Source: CBDFGS01 sp965247255 (GTDB lineage: Bacteria > Chloroflexota > Dehalococcoidia > Lucifugimonadales > CAUZJF01). From it: DNA of 64,000 nt. Below the pieces are notes generated by a model that searched no databases, was not told where the DNA came from, and saw only the letters and a program-made list of their open reading frames with translations. Shown piece by piece: positions 1-8,155 of the stretch (its first letter is position 1; every line of letters begins with the position of its first letter). The translations under genes were made by a program, and so were the position numbers. The stretch spans positions 92,136 through 156,135 of the forward strand of contig CBDFGS010000007.1 in NCBI GenBank assembly GCA_965247255.1, in the 5' to 3' direction.

Positions 1-539
1 GCGCGGTACTCGGTGTTGCGGTAGATCGAGGCGTTAACCGGGAACATTATCGTATCGAAGTCGAAGCGGCGTAGGGCCTCGAGGTGGGTTCCGGGCGCCT
101 CAGGGCCGTGTCCGGTTATGCCGATCCAGCGCGTCAGGCCCTGGTCGCGTAGCTCGACGAGGGCCTGCAGCGCCCCGTCGGAGGCCGTGACGGCGTCCAG
201 CTTCTCAAGTGTGCCGACCGCGTGCAGCTGGAAGAGGTCGAACGACTCGACGCCGAGCCTCGCCATGCACTCGCGTATGTTTTGCCATGCCTCGTCCTTG
301 GTCGGCTTGCCGGTCTTGGCGCCGAGGAATATTCCGCTGCGTATCTTCGGCATCCACGGCGCAAGCCTCTCCATCGCCTCACCGTAGCTGGGCGCTATGT
401 CGATGTGGTTTACGCCGTGGTCAAGCGCAAGCTGGATGGCCTCATCGGCCGTATCCTGGGGCACACGTCCAAGCCCCGCCATGCCCAGGGTGACCACCGT
501 GCTTTGGTGGCCGGTCCTGCCGAGCTCACGCTTTTGCAT
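1..539 (-). CDS. Aldo/keto reductase, partial (3' end lies outside the window)
   Basis: An open reading frame runs from ATG at 539 to the window edge; about 179 residues are visible. The AKR catalytic tetrad is present: Asp47 and Tyr52 in HIDIAPSYG, Lys75 in LGAKTG and His106 in FQLHAVG. The N-terminus (MQKRELGRTG) is the usual AKR beta-hairpin start. A ribosome binding site AAGGAG lies 6 nt upstream of the ATG (546-551, reverse strand). Family members are NADPH-dependent cytosolic carbonyl reductases; the substrate cannot be told. It diverges from the isomerase gene at 771, so 540-770 probably carries two back-to-back promoters. Confidence 0.9.
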   Translation of the reverse strand, partial: MQKRELGRTGHQSTVVTLGMAGLGRVPQDTADEAIQLALDHGVNHIDIAPSYGEAMERLAPWMPKIRSGIFLGAKTGKPTKDEAWQNIRECMARLGVESFDLFQLHAVGTLEKLDAVTASDGALQALVELRDQGLTRWIGITGHGPEAPGTHLEALRRFDFDTIMFPVNASIYRNTEYR

Positions 540-770
540 CGCCTTCTCCTTAGCGCCGAAGTCGATAAGTGCTGGTCGGCGCACGGTCGTATATTAACTC
601 AAACTGCTGTACGGATGGCGGGGCGAGTACGGCAAGTAGCGCCCGTACGACTAAGGGGGCAGCAGTGTCGATGTGGGTGCGAGCTCCAGGGATGGACGAC
701 GCCTGCGCTTCACGCGTAGAATCACATCCGGCTGTCTGGCCGAGGCGAGCACCAGTAGAAAGGGAATTAG

Positions 771-1631
771 TTGAGTACAAGCACCAACGAACAAGATGCG
801 TCTTATCTGTGGACCGCGGAGGAGATTCGAGACAGGCTCGGATGTTCGTCGATCGTTTTCGAGCGGGACCACCTTCTGCGGGCCGAGGAGGTAGCCAAGT
901 TGCGCGAGTCGGGAATCACGCGGATCGAGGTCTGCGGGCTCGGCGACCCCGGCCACCTCGATATCCACGACCGCGAGTACATCTCCGAACTCATCTCGGA
1001 GTGTGAAAGGCAGGGTGTATCAATCGTATCGGTACACAGCCCCAACTTCCTCTACAACTCCGACAACGAGGACAACCGTAGACGCGCTGTGACCGAGGGC
1101 GTCCTCGCGGCGAAGGTGGCGGAGGAGATGGGGGCGGGGGTGATGGTGTGTCACTTCGTGCCTGAGGAGCCGTCGGAAAAGAGCGTTACGGAGATGCTGG
1201 ACCACCTCGAGGGATACTCAATCAAACTCGGCATCGAGAACGGCCGCGACCTCGCCGACTACGCAGCGTTCGTTGACAAGATCGGCTCGGACCGCTTCGG
1301 CATGGTCGTCGACATCGGCCACACCAGGGATCAAGACGAGATCAACCCCTTCATCAAGAAGGACAGAGCGCGAGAGACGATGGCCCAGTGCGGTGACCGC
1401 TTGATCCACCTGCACCTGCACGACTGGATAGACGGGGACCACTGCTCACCGCTGGAAGGCAGCATCGAATGGGCCGAGGTGTTCGCCGCCTTCAAGGACA
1501 TCGGCTACAGCGGGCACTTCATGTTCGAGGCGGTGTACCCGCCGTGGGCCCGCGAGAACGCCCCGGACTATATAGTGGGCAAGGTCGCGGGTTTCCCTGA
1601 GGGGTTCGTGGAGCGCTACGGGAACGGCTGA
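771..1631 (+). CDS. Sugar phosphate isomerase/epimerase (xylose isomerase-like TIM barrel)
   Basis: This 286-residue protein has the AP-endonuclease-2/xylose isomerase-like barrel. Metal- and substrate-site segments are visible: an early strand RIEVCGLGDPGHLDI, SVHSPNF, KLGIENGRDL, VVDIGHTRDQ, LIHLHLHDW and MFEAVY, with the acidic and His ligands in the usual order. The start is TTG at 771, chosen because AAAGGGA precedes it and no good ATG lies further in. Family members isomerise or epimerise sugars and polyols in the cytosol; the exact substrate is unknown. It opens a forward run of carbohydrate-type genes (771-9577), so a role in catabolism of an unusual sugar is a reasonable inference. 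Confidence 0.85.
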   Translation: MSTSTNEQDASYLWTAEEIRDRLGCSSIVFERDHLLRAEEVAKLRESGITRIEVCGLGDPGHLDIHDREYISELISECERQGVSIVSVHSPNFLYNSDNEDNRRRAVTEGVLAAKVAEEMGAGVMVCHFVPEEPSEKSVTEMLDHLEGYSIKLGIENGRDLADYAAFVDKIGSDRFGMVVDIGHTRDQDEINPFIKKDRARETMAQCGDRLIHLHLHDWIDGDHCSPLEGSIEWAEVFAAFKDIGYSGHFMFEAVYPPWARENAPDYIVGKVAGFPEGFVERYGNG

Positions 1632-1719
1632 CGAAGCTTAGCCCGAGTCGCAGGGCGATTCGAGATTCGCGAGACCCTTCTCCTCGCGGCTGCCAAGGAT
1701 TATACTGCGGGGCGTCTGG

Positions 1720-1757
1720 TGAATCCCCCCAAACCCTCCTTTTTCAAAGGGGGCGAG
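1720..1757. repeat. CCCTCCTTTTTCAAAGGGGG-type hairpin
   Basis: A short palindrome, C-run then CCTTT facing AAAGGGGG around a TTC loop, with a second C-run upstream. It lies between the isomerase stop and the next gene. Sequences of this look recur as dispersed repeats in many bacterial genomes (recollection). It is too far from the stop at 1631 to be its obvious terminator. Confidence 0.5.
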
Positions 1758-1836
1758 TTGAGTGCAGCATTTTCCCAAAGGGCGCGAGGCACCCCCAGGC
1801 CAACGCGACACATTATCCCCGGAGGACGCCCACCCA

Positions 1837-3780
1837 GTGCCCATAGATATCGCAACTACCCGCTTCGCTAAAGACGACCTCTTCTCGTACGACCTGGATG
1901 TCGTGAGCATCGCCCGGGGACTCAACGCCAACTTCATCCTCATCACTTTTACGGGCACCGGAGGGGATAAGGAGAGGTGGTTCCAAAAGCTCATTCCGGA
2001 GTTCGTCAAGACGAGCAACGAAGCCGGCATCGACGTGAGCTTCTACATGAAACTGACCAACATCATGTGGCAGCCGATGTTTCACGAGCGCCCGGAGTCG
2101 AGGGACTGGGTGATGGTGTACCAGGACGGCTCCCCCGCCGTGTACGGCGCCAACCCCGCGCGGTACATGGGGTGCTTGAACAATGCCGGCTGGCGCGCCC
2201 ACCTCAAGGAGGCGATCAGCAAAGCGGTCCCCTATGGGCCCGCTGCGCTCTTCTACGACAACTGCTTCATTCCGATGCGCTCGGGCGGACCGACCGACGA
2301 GGCCTCCGCCGCTGGATGGGCGTGTTACTGCAATACGTGCAGGGAGCTGTTCAAACCCTTCACGAGGGAGACTCTTGGCTGGGAATGCGACCTTCCCACA
2401 GCGCCGGACTGGCAAGACCCCGTCTGGCAGGCCTTCATCAAGTTCAGGGACAAGTCATTGGTGGACGTGCTGGATATGATCGTCAAGCACGCGCATTCCC
2501 TGGACCCGGACATCATGGTGTACCCCAACGTGTGCCCGCCGTACCAGGGCGGAGGTGGGGCGAAGGGCTCCGCGACCAAGGAGGTCGCCAAGGTGGTCGA
2601 CCTGCTGCTCTTCGAGAAGCGGGGCTCGCCGGCCCTGGCGACCCCGCCGCAAGGGGGCATGCCTAGGCCGTCGACCATCGCCGTCGACTACAAGTACGGG
2701 GCCGCGCTCAAAGACACCCCGGTCTGGTACCGGCTCAACAAGGGGGGCGACACCTACACCGCGCCTCAGATTCAGCTTGGGATGGCCGAGGCTTCGGCAT
2801 TCAACGGCGCCAACCACCACGTCATGGCCCACCATCTTGCCAGGGACCCCGACAAAGCTGAGAGCGTCAGACTCTACTACACCTTCCTCGAGAACAACAG
2901 CGAGTACTACACGGACGTCCGGCAGGTCGCGGATGTGGCGCTGCTCGCCTCGACGCCCACAGCCCATTGGTACTACCCCGACCGCGTCTCGCAGGGGCAC
3001 GAGCTTCCCCAGGACATACGCGGCATGGGGCAGGCGCTGGTCGAGGCGCACGTCCCGTTCAACGTCGTAACGGAGGACGACCTCGCGGACGGCCTGGACC
3101 CCTACCGCGCGTTGGTGATACCGAACGCCGCCTGCATGAGCGACGAGCACGTCGCGGCCGTCTCGGAGTTCGTCGAAAGCGGCGGCGGCCTCGTAGCCAC
3201 CGGTGTGAGCTCACTCTACGACGAGGACTACCGCATTCGGCAAGACTTCGGCCTGGCGGAAACCCTCGGCGTGCACCATGGCCAGCAAACAGACGGCCCT
3301 GTGAAAAGCTCCTTCGGCTCCGGGCTGTCGGTATACCTTCCGGGCACTCCGGAGCAGGACTTCTGGGACAGCGGATCGCCGGAGAGCGCCTCGCTGATCG
3401 AGGATGCCCTGGGTCACGTGCTGCGGGGCGATTGGCAGATTGAGGTGGACGCGCCGTCTGTGGTGGTAGTGAACGTTGCCGAGAAGGTCGACAGCGGGGC
3501 CACGCTGCTTCACCTGGTGAATTTCGACCTATGGCTAACGGAGAACCAGCCGTCGACCCCGTCCGGGCCATCGCCGAAATCTTCGAGGCTCGCCAGGCGG
3601 ATCGAGGGGATATCTGTCAAGCTGCGAAAGCCCGCGGGCAAGTCGTTGAACAAGATCACGCTCGTATCTCCGGACTTCGACAATGCGCCGCGACTGGAGC
3701 CGGAGGAGACCGCAGAGCACGTGAGCTTCGTGGTGCCCCTATTGAAGGTCTACGACGTGATCGCGCTAGAGTGGCGTTAG
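1837..3780 (+). CDS. GH42-like glycosidase (TIM barrel plus trimerisation-like domain)
   Basis: I choose GTG at 1837 (647 aa), because GGAGGA sits 10 nt upstream; the open frame extends back to a GTG at 1762 but has no RBS there. Residues ~1-330 look like an alpha-amylase/GH42-like TIM barrel (NFILITF near the start, then FYMKLTNIMW, YMGCLNNAGWR, ALFYDNCF). Residues ~370-500 resemble the flavodoxin-like trimerisation domain of beta-galactosidases (VALLASTPTAHWYYPDR, ALVIPNAACMSDEHV, VESGGGLVATG). A beta-rich tail follows. No signal peptide is seen, so the protein is probably cytosolic. The sialidase-like gene starts 30 nt downstream, implying one transcript. The family is divergent; I cannot name the two catalytic acids with confidence. 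Confidence 0.7.
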   Translation: MPIDIATTRFAKDDLFSYDLDVVSIARGLNANFILITFTGTGGDKERWFQKLIPEFVKTSNEAGIDVSFYMKLTNIMWQPMFHERPESRDWVMVYQDGSPAVYGANPARYMGCLNNAGWRAHLKEAISKAVPYGPAALFYDNCFIPMRSGGPTDEASAAGWACYCNTCRELFKPFTRETLGWECDLPTAPDWQDPVWQAFIKFRDKSLVDVLDMIVKHAHSLDPDIMVYPNVCPPYQGGGGAKGSATKEVAKVVDLLLFEKRGSPALATPPQGGMPRPSTIAVDYKYGAALKDTPVWYRLNKGGDTYTAPQIQLGMAEASAFNGANHHVMAHHLARDPDKAESVRLYYTFLENNSEYYTDVRQVADVALLASTPTAHWYYPDRVSQGHELPQDIRGMGQALVEAHVPFNVVTEDDLADGLDPYRALVIPNAACMSDEHVAAVSEFVESGGGLVATGVSSLYDEDYRIRQDFGLAETLGVHHGQQTDGPVKSSFGSGLSVYLPGTPEQDFWDSGSPESASLIEDALGHVLRGDWQIEVDAPSVVVVNVAEKVDSGATLLHLVNFDLWLTENQPSTPSGPSPKSSRLARRIEGISVKLRKPAGKSLNKITLVSPDFDNAPRLEPEETAEHVSFVVPLLKVYDVIALEWR

Positions 3781-3810
3781 TATGGGCTAACCGGTACTGG
3801 GGAGTGTCTC

Positions 3811-5109
3811 ATGAGCAACGTTCCGATGACGCGGCCCGAAGAGGCCCTGGCGATACACGACCAGAGCTATAGCCATTCGCTGACCTTCGTCGGCTTGGAG
3901 GGGGGACGAATCCTACTCTCCAACGGAAGGATCTTCCGGCACAGCGACGACGGCGGCGTCTCCTGGAGCGAGGAGTACGCCGGCGAGACGGCGGACGGCG
4001 AGCCCCTTGAGGGTAGCTGCGCCTGCATGGTGAAGCTGTCCGGCGGCGCCATCGGCCTGGCGACCATGAGGATCAAGCCCGGCTCGGACGTAGTCTACGA
4101 TACCGAGATGGTCTTCCGGCGCTCGGAAGACGGCGGGAGAAACTGGTCGCCGGCGGTGGTCATGAACACGGGCCTCATGCGAGCCCACGCCTACCAGGAC
4201 ACGATGCTGCGCACCGAGTCCGGACGCATCATCCAGCCGGTCTACTTTAGCGTCGGGCAAGGGAGCTGGCACCACGAGGATGCGCCGTTCCTCGGCGTCT
4301 ACCTCAACGGCAAGCTGGTCTCCCCCGACGCCCACTTCTACGACCCCCACTTTACGGCCAGCTACGTTCTCTACAGCGACGACGAGGGCGAGACGTGGCA
4401 GAGGAACCGCGACGGCGAGCTCCACATCATCATGGAGCCCGGCGGTCCCACCGAGCAGACGAACGAGGGTTCCGTGGTCGAAGTCACGCCGGGACACCTG
4501 CTGATGATCATGCGCTGCAGGCTCGGCCGGCTCTTCCAGGCGTGGTCCGAGGACAACGGCGAGACGTGGTCCAGGCCCGAACCCACGCAACTGGCGGGAA
4601 CGCAGGCCCCCGGGCAGATACGCAGGCTACCCTCAGGGCACCTGCTCGTCGTATGGACTCAGCAGAGCTACGAGGAGATCCGGCAGGGGTACATCCGCAC
4701 CCGGCTCTCGTCGGCGATCAGCAGGAATGGGGGCGGCATCTGGGAGAGCTTCCAGAACGTGGAGTCGCTGCACGAGGAGACGCACGTCGAGCCGGGGCCC
4801 ATCGAGCTCGTCCGTCCGGCGGGCAGCTACTCGATTCTGCCGGGCCCGGCCTCAGAGAACGACGCTGGCTACGTGGCGCCTATCATGGAAGGCTACGGCC
4901 GTTGGTCGTACCCCTCGGTCTACGTGGCGGAGGACCGCGTGCTCATATCCCACACGCAGTCCGTCCACGACTCCGTCACGGGAGAGGTGGACGACAACAG
5001 CGGCAGCAAGCTCAAGGTGCTCCCGATCTCCTGGTTCTACGGCGGGATGGACCCGACCGCGGAGAGCACGCTGCTGACCAAGATACGCGACCTGCCGCCT
5101 CGGCCGTAA
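3811..5109 (+). CDS. Sialidase-like six-bladed beta-propeller (BNR/Asp-box protein)
   Basis: The 432-residue protein carries five Asp-box motifs (S-x-D-x-G-x-x-W): SDDGGVSW, SEDGGRNW, SDDEGETW, SEDNGETW and a degenerate SRNGGGIW, spaced as in sialidase propellers. Start ATG 3811 follows GGGGAG with suitable spacing. No export signal is visible, which is unusual for a true secreted neuraminidase and suggests action on imported oligosaccharides or another glycoside. Many members of this family lack the sialidase arginine triad, so specificity for sialic acid is not shown. It lies between the GH42-like gene and another propeller glycosidase on the same strand. Confidence 0.8.
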   Translation: MSNVPMTRPEEALAIHDQSYSHSLTFVGLEGGRILLSNGRIFRHSDDGGVSWSEEYAGETADGEPLEGSCACMVKLSGGAIGLATMRIKPGSDVVYDTEMVFRRSEDGGRNWSPAVVMNTGLMRAHAYQDTMLRTESGRIIQPVYFSVGQGSWHHEDAPFLGVYLNGKLVSPDAHFYDPHFTASYVLYSDDEGETWQRNRDGELHIIMEPGGPTEQTNEGSVVEVTPGHLLMIMRCRLGRLFQAWSEDNGETWSRPEPTQLAGTQAPGQIRRLPSGHLLVVWTQQSYEEIRQGYIRTRLSSAISRNGGGIWESFQNVESLHEETHVEPGPIELVRPAGSYSILPGPASENDAGYVAPIMEGYGRWSYPSVYVAEDRVLISHTQSVHDSVTGEVDDNSGSKLKVLPISWFYGGMDPTAESTLLTKIRDLPPRP

Positions 5110-5162
5110 GGTTTTGTCTCAGAGCGTCCGTCGGCGCTGTGATCGCGGCATTCGCGAGGCCC

Positions 5163-5187
5163 AGAGCCTGCGCTGAGCTTGCCGAAG
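5163..5187. repeat. REP-like element, copy 1 (half palindrome)
   Basis: AGAGCCTGCGCTGAGCTTG followed by CCGAAG matches the reverse complement of the element at 7086-7123 with about 3 mismatches over 28 bases. It lies in the 198-bp gap between two glycosidase genes; nothing else is evident there. Confidence 0.5.
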
Positions 5188-5307
5188 TGCCGAACGGAAC
5201 TTGCCGGAACGGAATCGTAGGGGCGCTGCTTGCCGCGCCCGGTTCGCCCCCACGCGAGGACTCACTCCAACGAACGCGTATCTCGCAGACGGTCATAAGG
5301 AGCCACC

Positions 5308-6840
5308 ATGCCGACGCTACGGACCTACGACTACATGCTCAACGACGACGTCTTCCGGAGCGGCAGCCAGACCCTGCGTGGCTCCCACAGCATCATCCCG
5401 GGCGAGCCGGTGGAGGTGGGCCATAGACGCCAGCTCCTGATGGACTGGCACGTGGTCGACGACCTGAACGGCTGCCGGCGCACCGTGCACCAGCCCGTCA
5501 AGCACCCCGACAATCCACTCGTCGGCGGTGCGCCCGGCCAGGACCACGGCCCGACCAGCTGGGGGAGCGTGATGCGCGACCCGAATACTGGTCTGTTCCG
5601 CATCTGGACCAACGCGACCGACCCGCAGCTGTCTGCGAAGCTTGGGGGAAAGGGTCCGATTGGCGTCTTGAACGGCGTCTATTTCGAGTCGGATGATGGG
5701 CTTGAATGGCGCAGACCCAGCCTTGGGATGTTCGAGCACTATGGGAGCAAGGACAACAACGTCTTCCTCCACGCTGGCCTGGACAACCTGTACGTCTTGC
5801 CGCTTCCCGAGCGGATGCGCGAGCGCGGGCGCTATGGAATGGTCTACTGCAACAACCTTCCGCCCGACACCGTCCTTCCGAAGGACACGCACACCATGCG
5901 CAACTTTATCTCGTTCAGCGACGATGGAATCTCATGGACCGACGCACCTGAGAACCCCGTCTGGTACGGCCGGACCGACACCAATAACTGCATCATCTAC
6001 AACCCCGATCGGGACGTCTTCATGATGTACCGGCGGGCGACTATAAACGCAGGCGAGATCCGACGGATCGCCTACTCTGAGAGCGACGATCTCATCTCCT
6101 GGACACAGCCCGTCACTATCGTCACGCAGGACGAGCTCGACCCGATTTACCTCTACGGCATGCCCGTCTCCCTCTACAACGGGGTCTACTTCGGCTACCT
6201 CCAGTGCCTGCACTCCCACCCCGACTATCAGAATCACTCGCTGGGAGACGGGAAGGACTTCAAGATGGACACGCAGCTCGCCTGGAGCCGCGACGGCGTC
6301 TCCTGGGACCGCCACCCCGAGAGGCCGACGTTCATACCCAACTCGGCTCCATATAAGGGCTCCTACGACTGGGGAATGGCGAGGGGAATGGCGAACATGA
6401 TCGAAGTGGGCGACGAGGTGTATATCTACTACGGAGGTTATCCCAGGCTGCACCCTCCGAGCGCGGCTCAGTCGCAGCTGGAGCAGGGCATCTGCCTCGC
6501 CACGGTCAAGCGGGACAGGCTCGTGTCCCTCGACGCTGGGGATTACGGGGGCTACATGCTAACAAAGCCGATGGCGTACCACGGCGGCGACTTGCACATC
6601 AACGCTCGCGCCAAGGGTGATGGCTTCATACGCGTCGCGGTGCGCGAGGGCGAGGGCATTCGCGACGGTGAGTGGCCGCAGGGCTGGAGGTTCGACCGTT
6701 CGGCAACGTTTTCGGGCGACAGCCTCGATCACGTGATGGCCTGGGAAGGCGCCGACTCGCTAGGCTCGTTCCCGAGCACGACCATGCGCCTGCACTTCTG
6801 GATGGAGAGCGCCGAGCTGTACTCGTTCTGGTTCGAGTAG
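5308..6840 (+). CDS. Glycosidase-like five-bladed propeller (GH32/GH43/GH117-like)
   Basis: 510 residues, starting at ATG 5308 with AAGGAG 6 nt upstream. The fold is inferred from recurring propeller-blade motifs: HPDNPLVGG and HGPTSWGSVMRDPNTG in blade 1, FRIWTNA, YFESDDGLEWRRPSLG, FISFSDDGISWTDAPENPVW, MMYRRAT, AWSRDGVSWDRHPERPTF and VYIYYGGYPRLH. These repeated D-G-x-x-W turns resemble the N-glycan and inulin type propeller hydrolases. No signal peptide is visible. It is third in the forward glycan cluster. Exact activity is unknown; a non-catalytic propeller cannot be excluded. Confidence 0.7.
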   Translation: MPTLRTYDYMLNDDVFRSGSQTLRGSHSIIPGEPVEVGHRRQLLMDWHVVDDLNGCRRTVHQPVKHPDNPLVGGAPGQDHGPTSWGSVMRDPNTGLFRIWTNATDPQLSAKLGGKGPIGVLNGVYFESDDGLEWRRPSLGMFEHYGSKDNNVFLHAGLDNLYVLPLPERMRERGRYGMVYCNNLPPDTVLPKDTHTMRNFISFSDDGISWTDAPENPVWYGRTDTNNCIIYNPDRDVFMMYRRATINAGEIRRIAYSESDDLISWTQPVTIVTQDELDPIYLYGMPVSLYNGVYFGYLQCLHSHPDYQNHSLGDGKDFKMDTQLAWSRDGVSWDRHPERPTFIPNSAPYKGSYDWGMARGMANMIEVGDEVYIYYGGYPRLHPPSAAQSQLEQGICLATVKRDRLVSLDAGDYGGYMLTKPMAYHGGDLHINARAKGDGFIRVAVREGEGIRDGEWPQGWRFDRSATFSGDSLDHVMAWEGADSLGSFPSTTMRLHFWMESAELYSFWFE

Positions 6841-7200
6841 CGGTGCCGGAACACGGCAATTAGCCGCCAGCACGTCGGCGTGGAGAGGACGCGGTGTGAC
6901 CGGGGCTGAGGTCTTCAAGTGGACCGTGGCAAGCGTCCTGTTCGCCGGTTCGGGCCTTGGGGCTGCCAGCCTATAGGATACTGGTCCGCAATGTGTCTTT
7001 CTAGCAATTGTCCTATACCATGGATTCCGGCGCCTGCTTCCGCCGTATTGACAGTGCACAGTATGGCCCCCTTGGCCCGTTCGTCACTTCGGCAGGCTCA
7101 GTGCAGGCTCTGAGCGTGTCGAAGGACAGTTCGCCCAGACGGACACTTTTTGTGCAAAGCCCCGTTTGCCAAAGCGGGGAAGAGAAAAGGAGAAAACTCG
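6841..7200. other. Gene-free spacer between glycosidase and aldo/keto reductase
   Basis: 360 bp with no credible gene on either strand. It contains a REP-like palindrome (7086-7123), a G/C-rich imperfect stem around 7159-7178 (CCCCG facing CGGGG), and the RBS of the next gene at 7188-7192. A promoter for the downstream pair may lie here, but I see no clear -35/-10. Confidence 0.6.
7086..7123. repeat. REP-like palindrome, copy 2 (15-bp arms, 8-bp loop)
   Basis: CTTCGGCAGGCTCAG and CTGAGCGTGTCGAAG form arms that match at 13 of 15 positions around TGCAGGCT. A partial copy in inverse orientation sits at 5163-5187. Such CTTCGACAGGCTCAG-type palindromes are common dispersed repeats in environmental bacteria (recollection). 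Function is unknown. Confidence 0.6.
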
Positions 7201-8121
7201 ATGAGTCCGCGCCTACAAACAGCAACCCTCGGACGCACCGGCCTGGAGGTGACAAGACTGGGCTACGGCGCAATGGAGGTGAGCGGCAGGTCCAGAGCGC
7301 GGCCTGTTAGCGACGAGGAGGCGGGCGAAATTCTCAACGCCGTTGTCGATGCGGGGATCAACTACATCGACACCTCCATCGACTACGGACGCAGCGAGGA
7401 GTTCATCGGCAAGTACCTTTCGGGCCGCCGCTCCGAATACTACATAGCCACCAAGTGCGGCTGCTGGGCCGGCGAGGGCGAAGGGCCCTCCAGACACGTG
7501 TACACCCGCGAGAACATCGAGGCCGGAGTCGACCAGAGTCTTGCGCGCATGGGTACCGACTATCTGGACGTGGTTCAGTTTCACGGCTCACCCTCCAAGG
7601 AGACGTTGGAAAACGACGACGCCGTCGAGACTCTCAGCGACCTGAAGGCCCTGGGTAAGGTGAGGTTCCTCGGCATGTCGTCCACTCTCCCGGACCTTGC
7701 CGATCACGTCGCCATGGGCGTGTTCGACGTGCTGCAAATACCCTACTCCGCCCTCGCGCGGGAGCACGAGTCCTGGATCACGAAGGCGGCCGAAGAGGGA
7801 ACGGGGACGGTGATTCGGGGCGGTGTGGCAAAGGGGGAAGACCTTGGAAAGGCGAGGCCGTTATCGGTATGGGAGCGGTTCGACGAAGCGGGCCTGGACG
7901 AGCTACGGCAGGAGGGAGAGAGCCGAACGGCCTTCATGCTGAGGTTCACACTCGCGCATCCCAATCTGCACACAACCATCGTCGGAACGAAGGACCCACA
8001 GCATCTCAAGGAAAACCTGCAGGTCGCGGAACAGGGGCCGCTTGCGGTCGATACATACGAGGAGGCGAAGCGCCGCCTGGGCAAGATCGGAGTCGAGCCG
8101 GCGGCACTCTCTGGCTCATAG
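7201..8121 (+). CDS. Aldo/keto reductase
   Basis: 306 residues from ATG 7201, with AGGAG at 7188-7192. The open frame begins further upstream at TTG 7150, but the RBS and the family N-terminus (TATLGRTGLEVTRLGYG) support 7201. The AKR tetrad is complete: Asp57 (NYIDTSIDYG), Tyr62, Lys85 (IATKCG) and His128 (VVQFHG). The C-terminal NADPH-binding part is seen as TTIVGTKDPQHLKEN. It is a cytosolic carbonyl/sugar reductase of unknown substrate. The nitrilase gene starts 34 nt after its stop, so the two are probably cotranscribed. Confidence 0.9.
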   Translation: MSPRLQTATLGRTGLEVTRLGYGAMEVSGRSRARPVSDEEAGEILNAVVDAGINYIDTSIDYGRSEEFIGKYLSGRRSEYYIATKCGCWAGEGEGPSRHVYTRENIEAGVDQSLARMGTDYLDVVQFHGSPSKETLENDDAVETLSDLKALGKVRFLGMSSTLPDLADHVAMGVFDVLQIPYSALAREHESWITKAAEEGTGTVIRGGVAKGEDLGKARPLSVWERFDEAGLDELRQEGESRTAFMLRFTLAHPNLHTTIVGTKDPQHLKENLQVAEQGPLAVDTYEEAKRRLGKIGVEPAALSGS

Positions 8122-8155
8122 GGGACATCCACAAGGCGTCGTAGGAGGAGCGCGC

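Noticed and set aside
7159..7178. CCCCG...CGGGG stem as a terminator for the 5308-6840 gene
   Set aside because: It is over 300 bp downstream, has a bulge and lacks a T-run.
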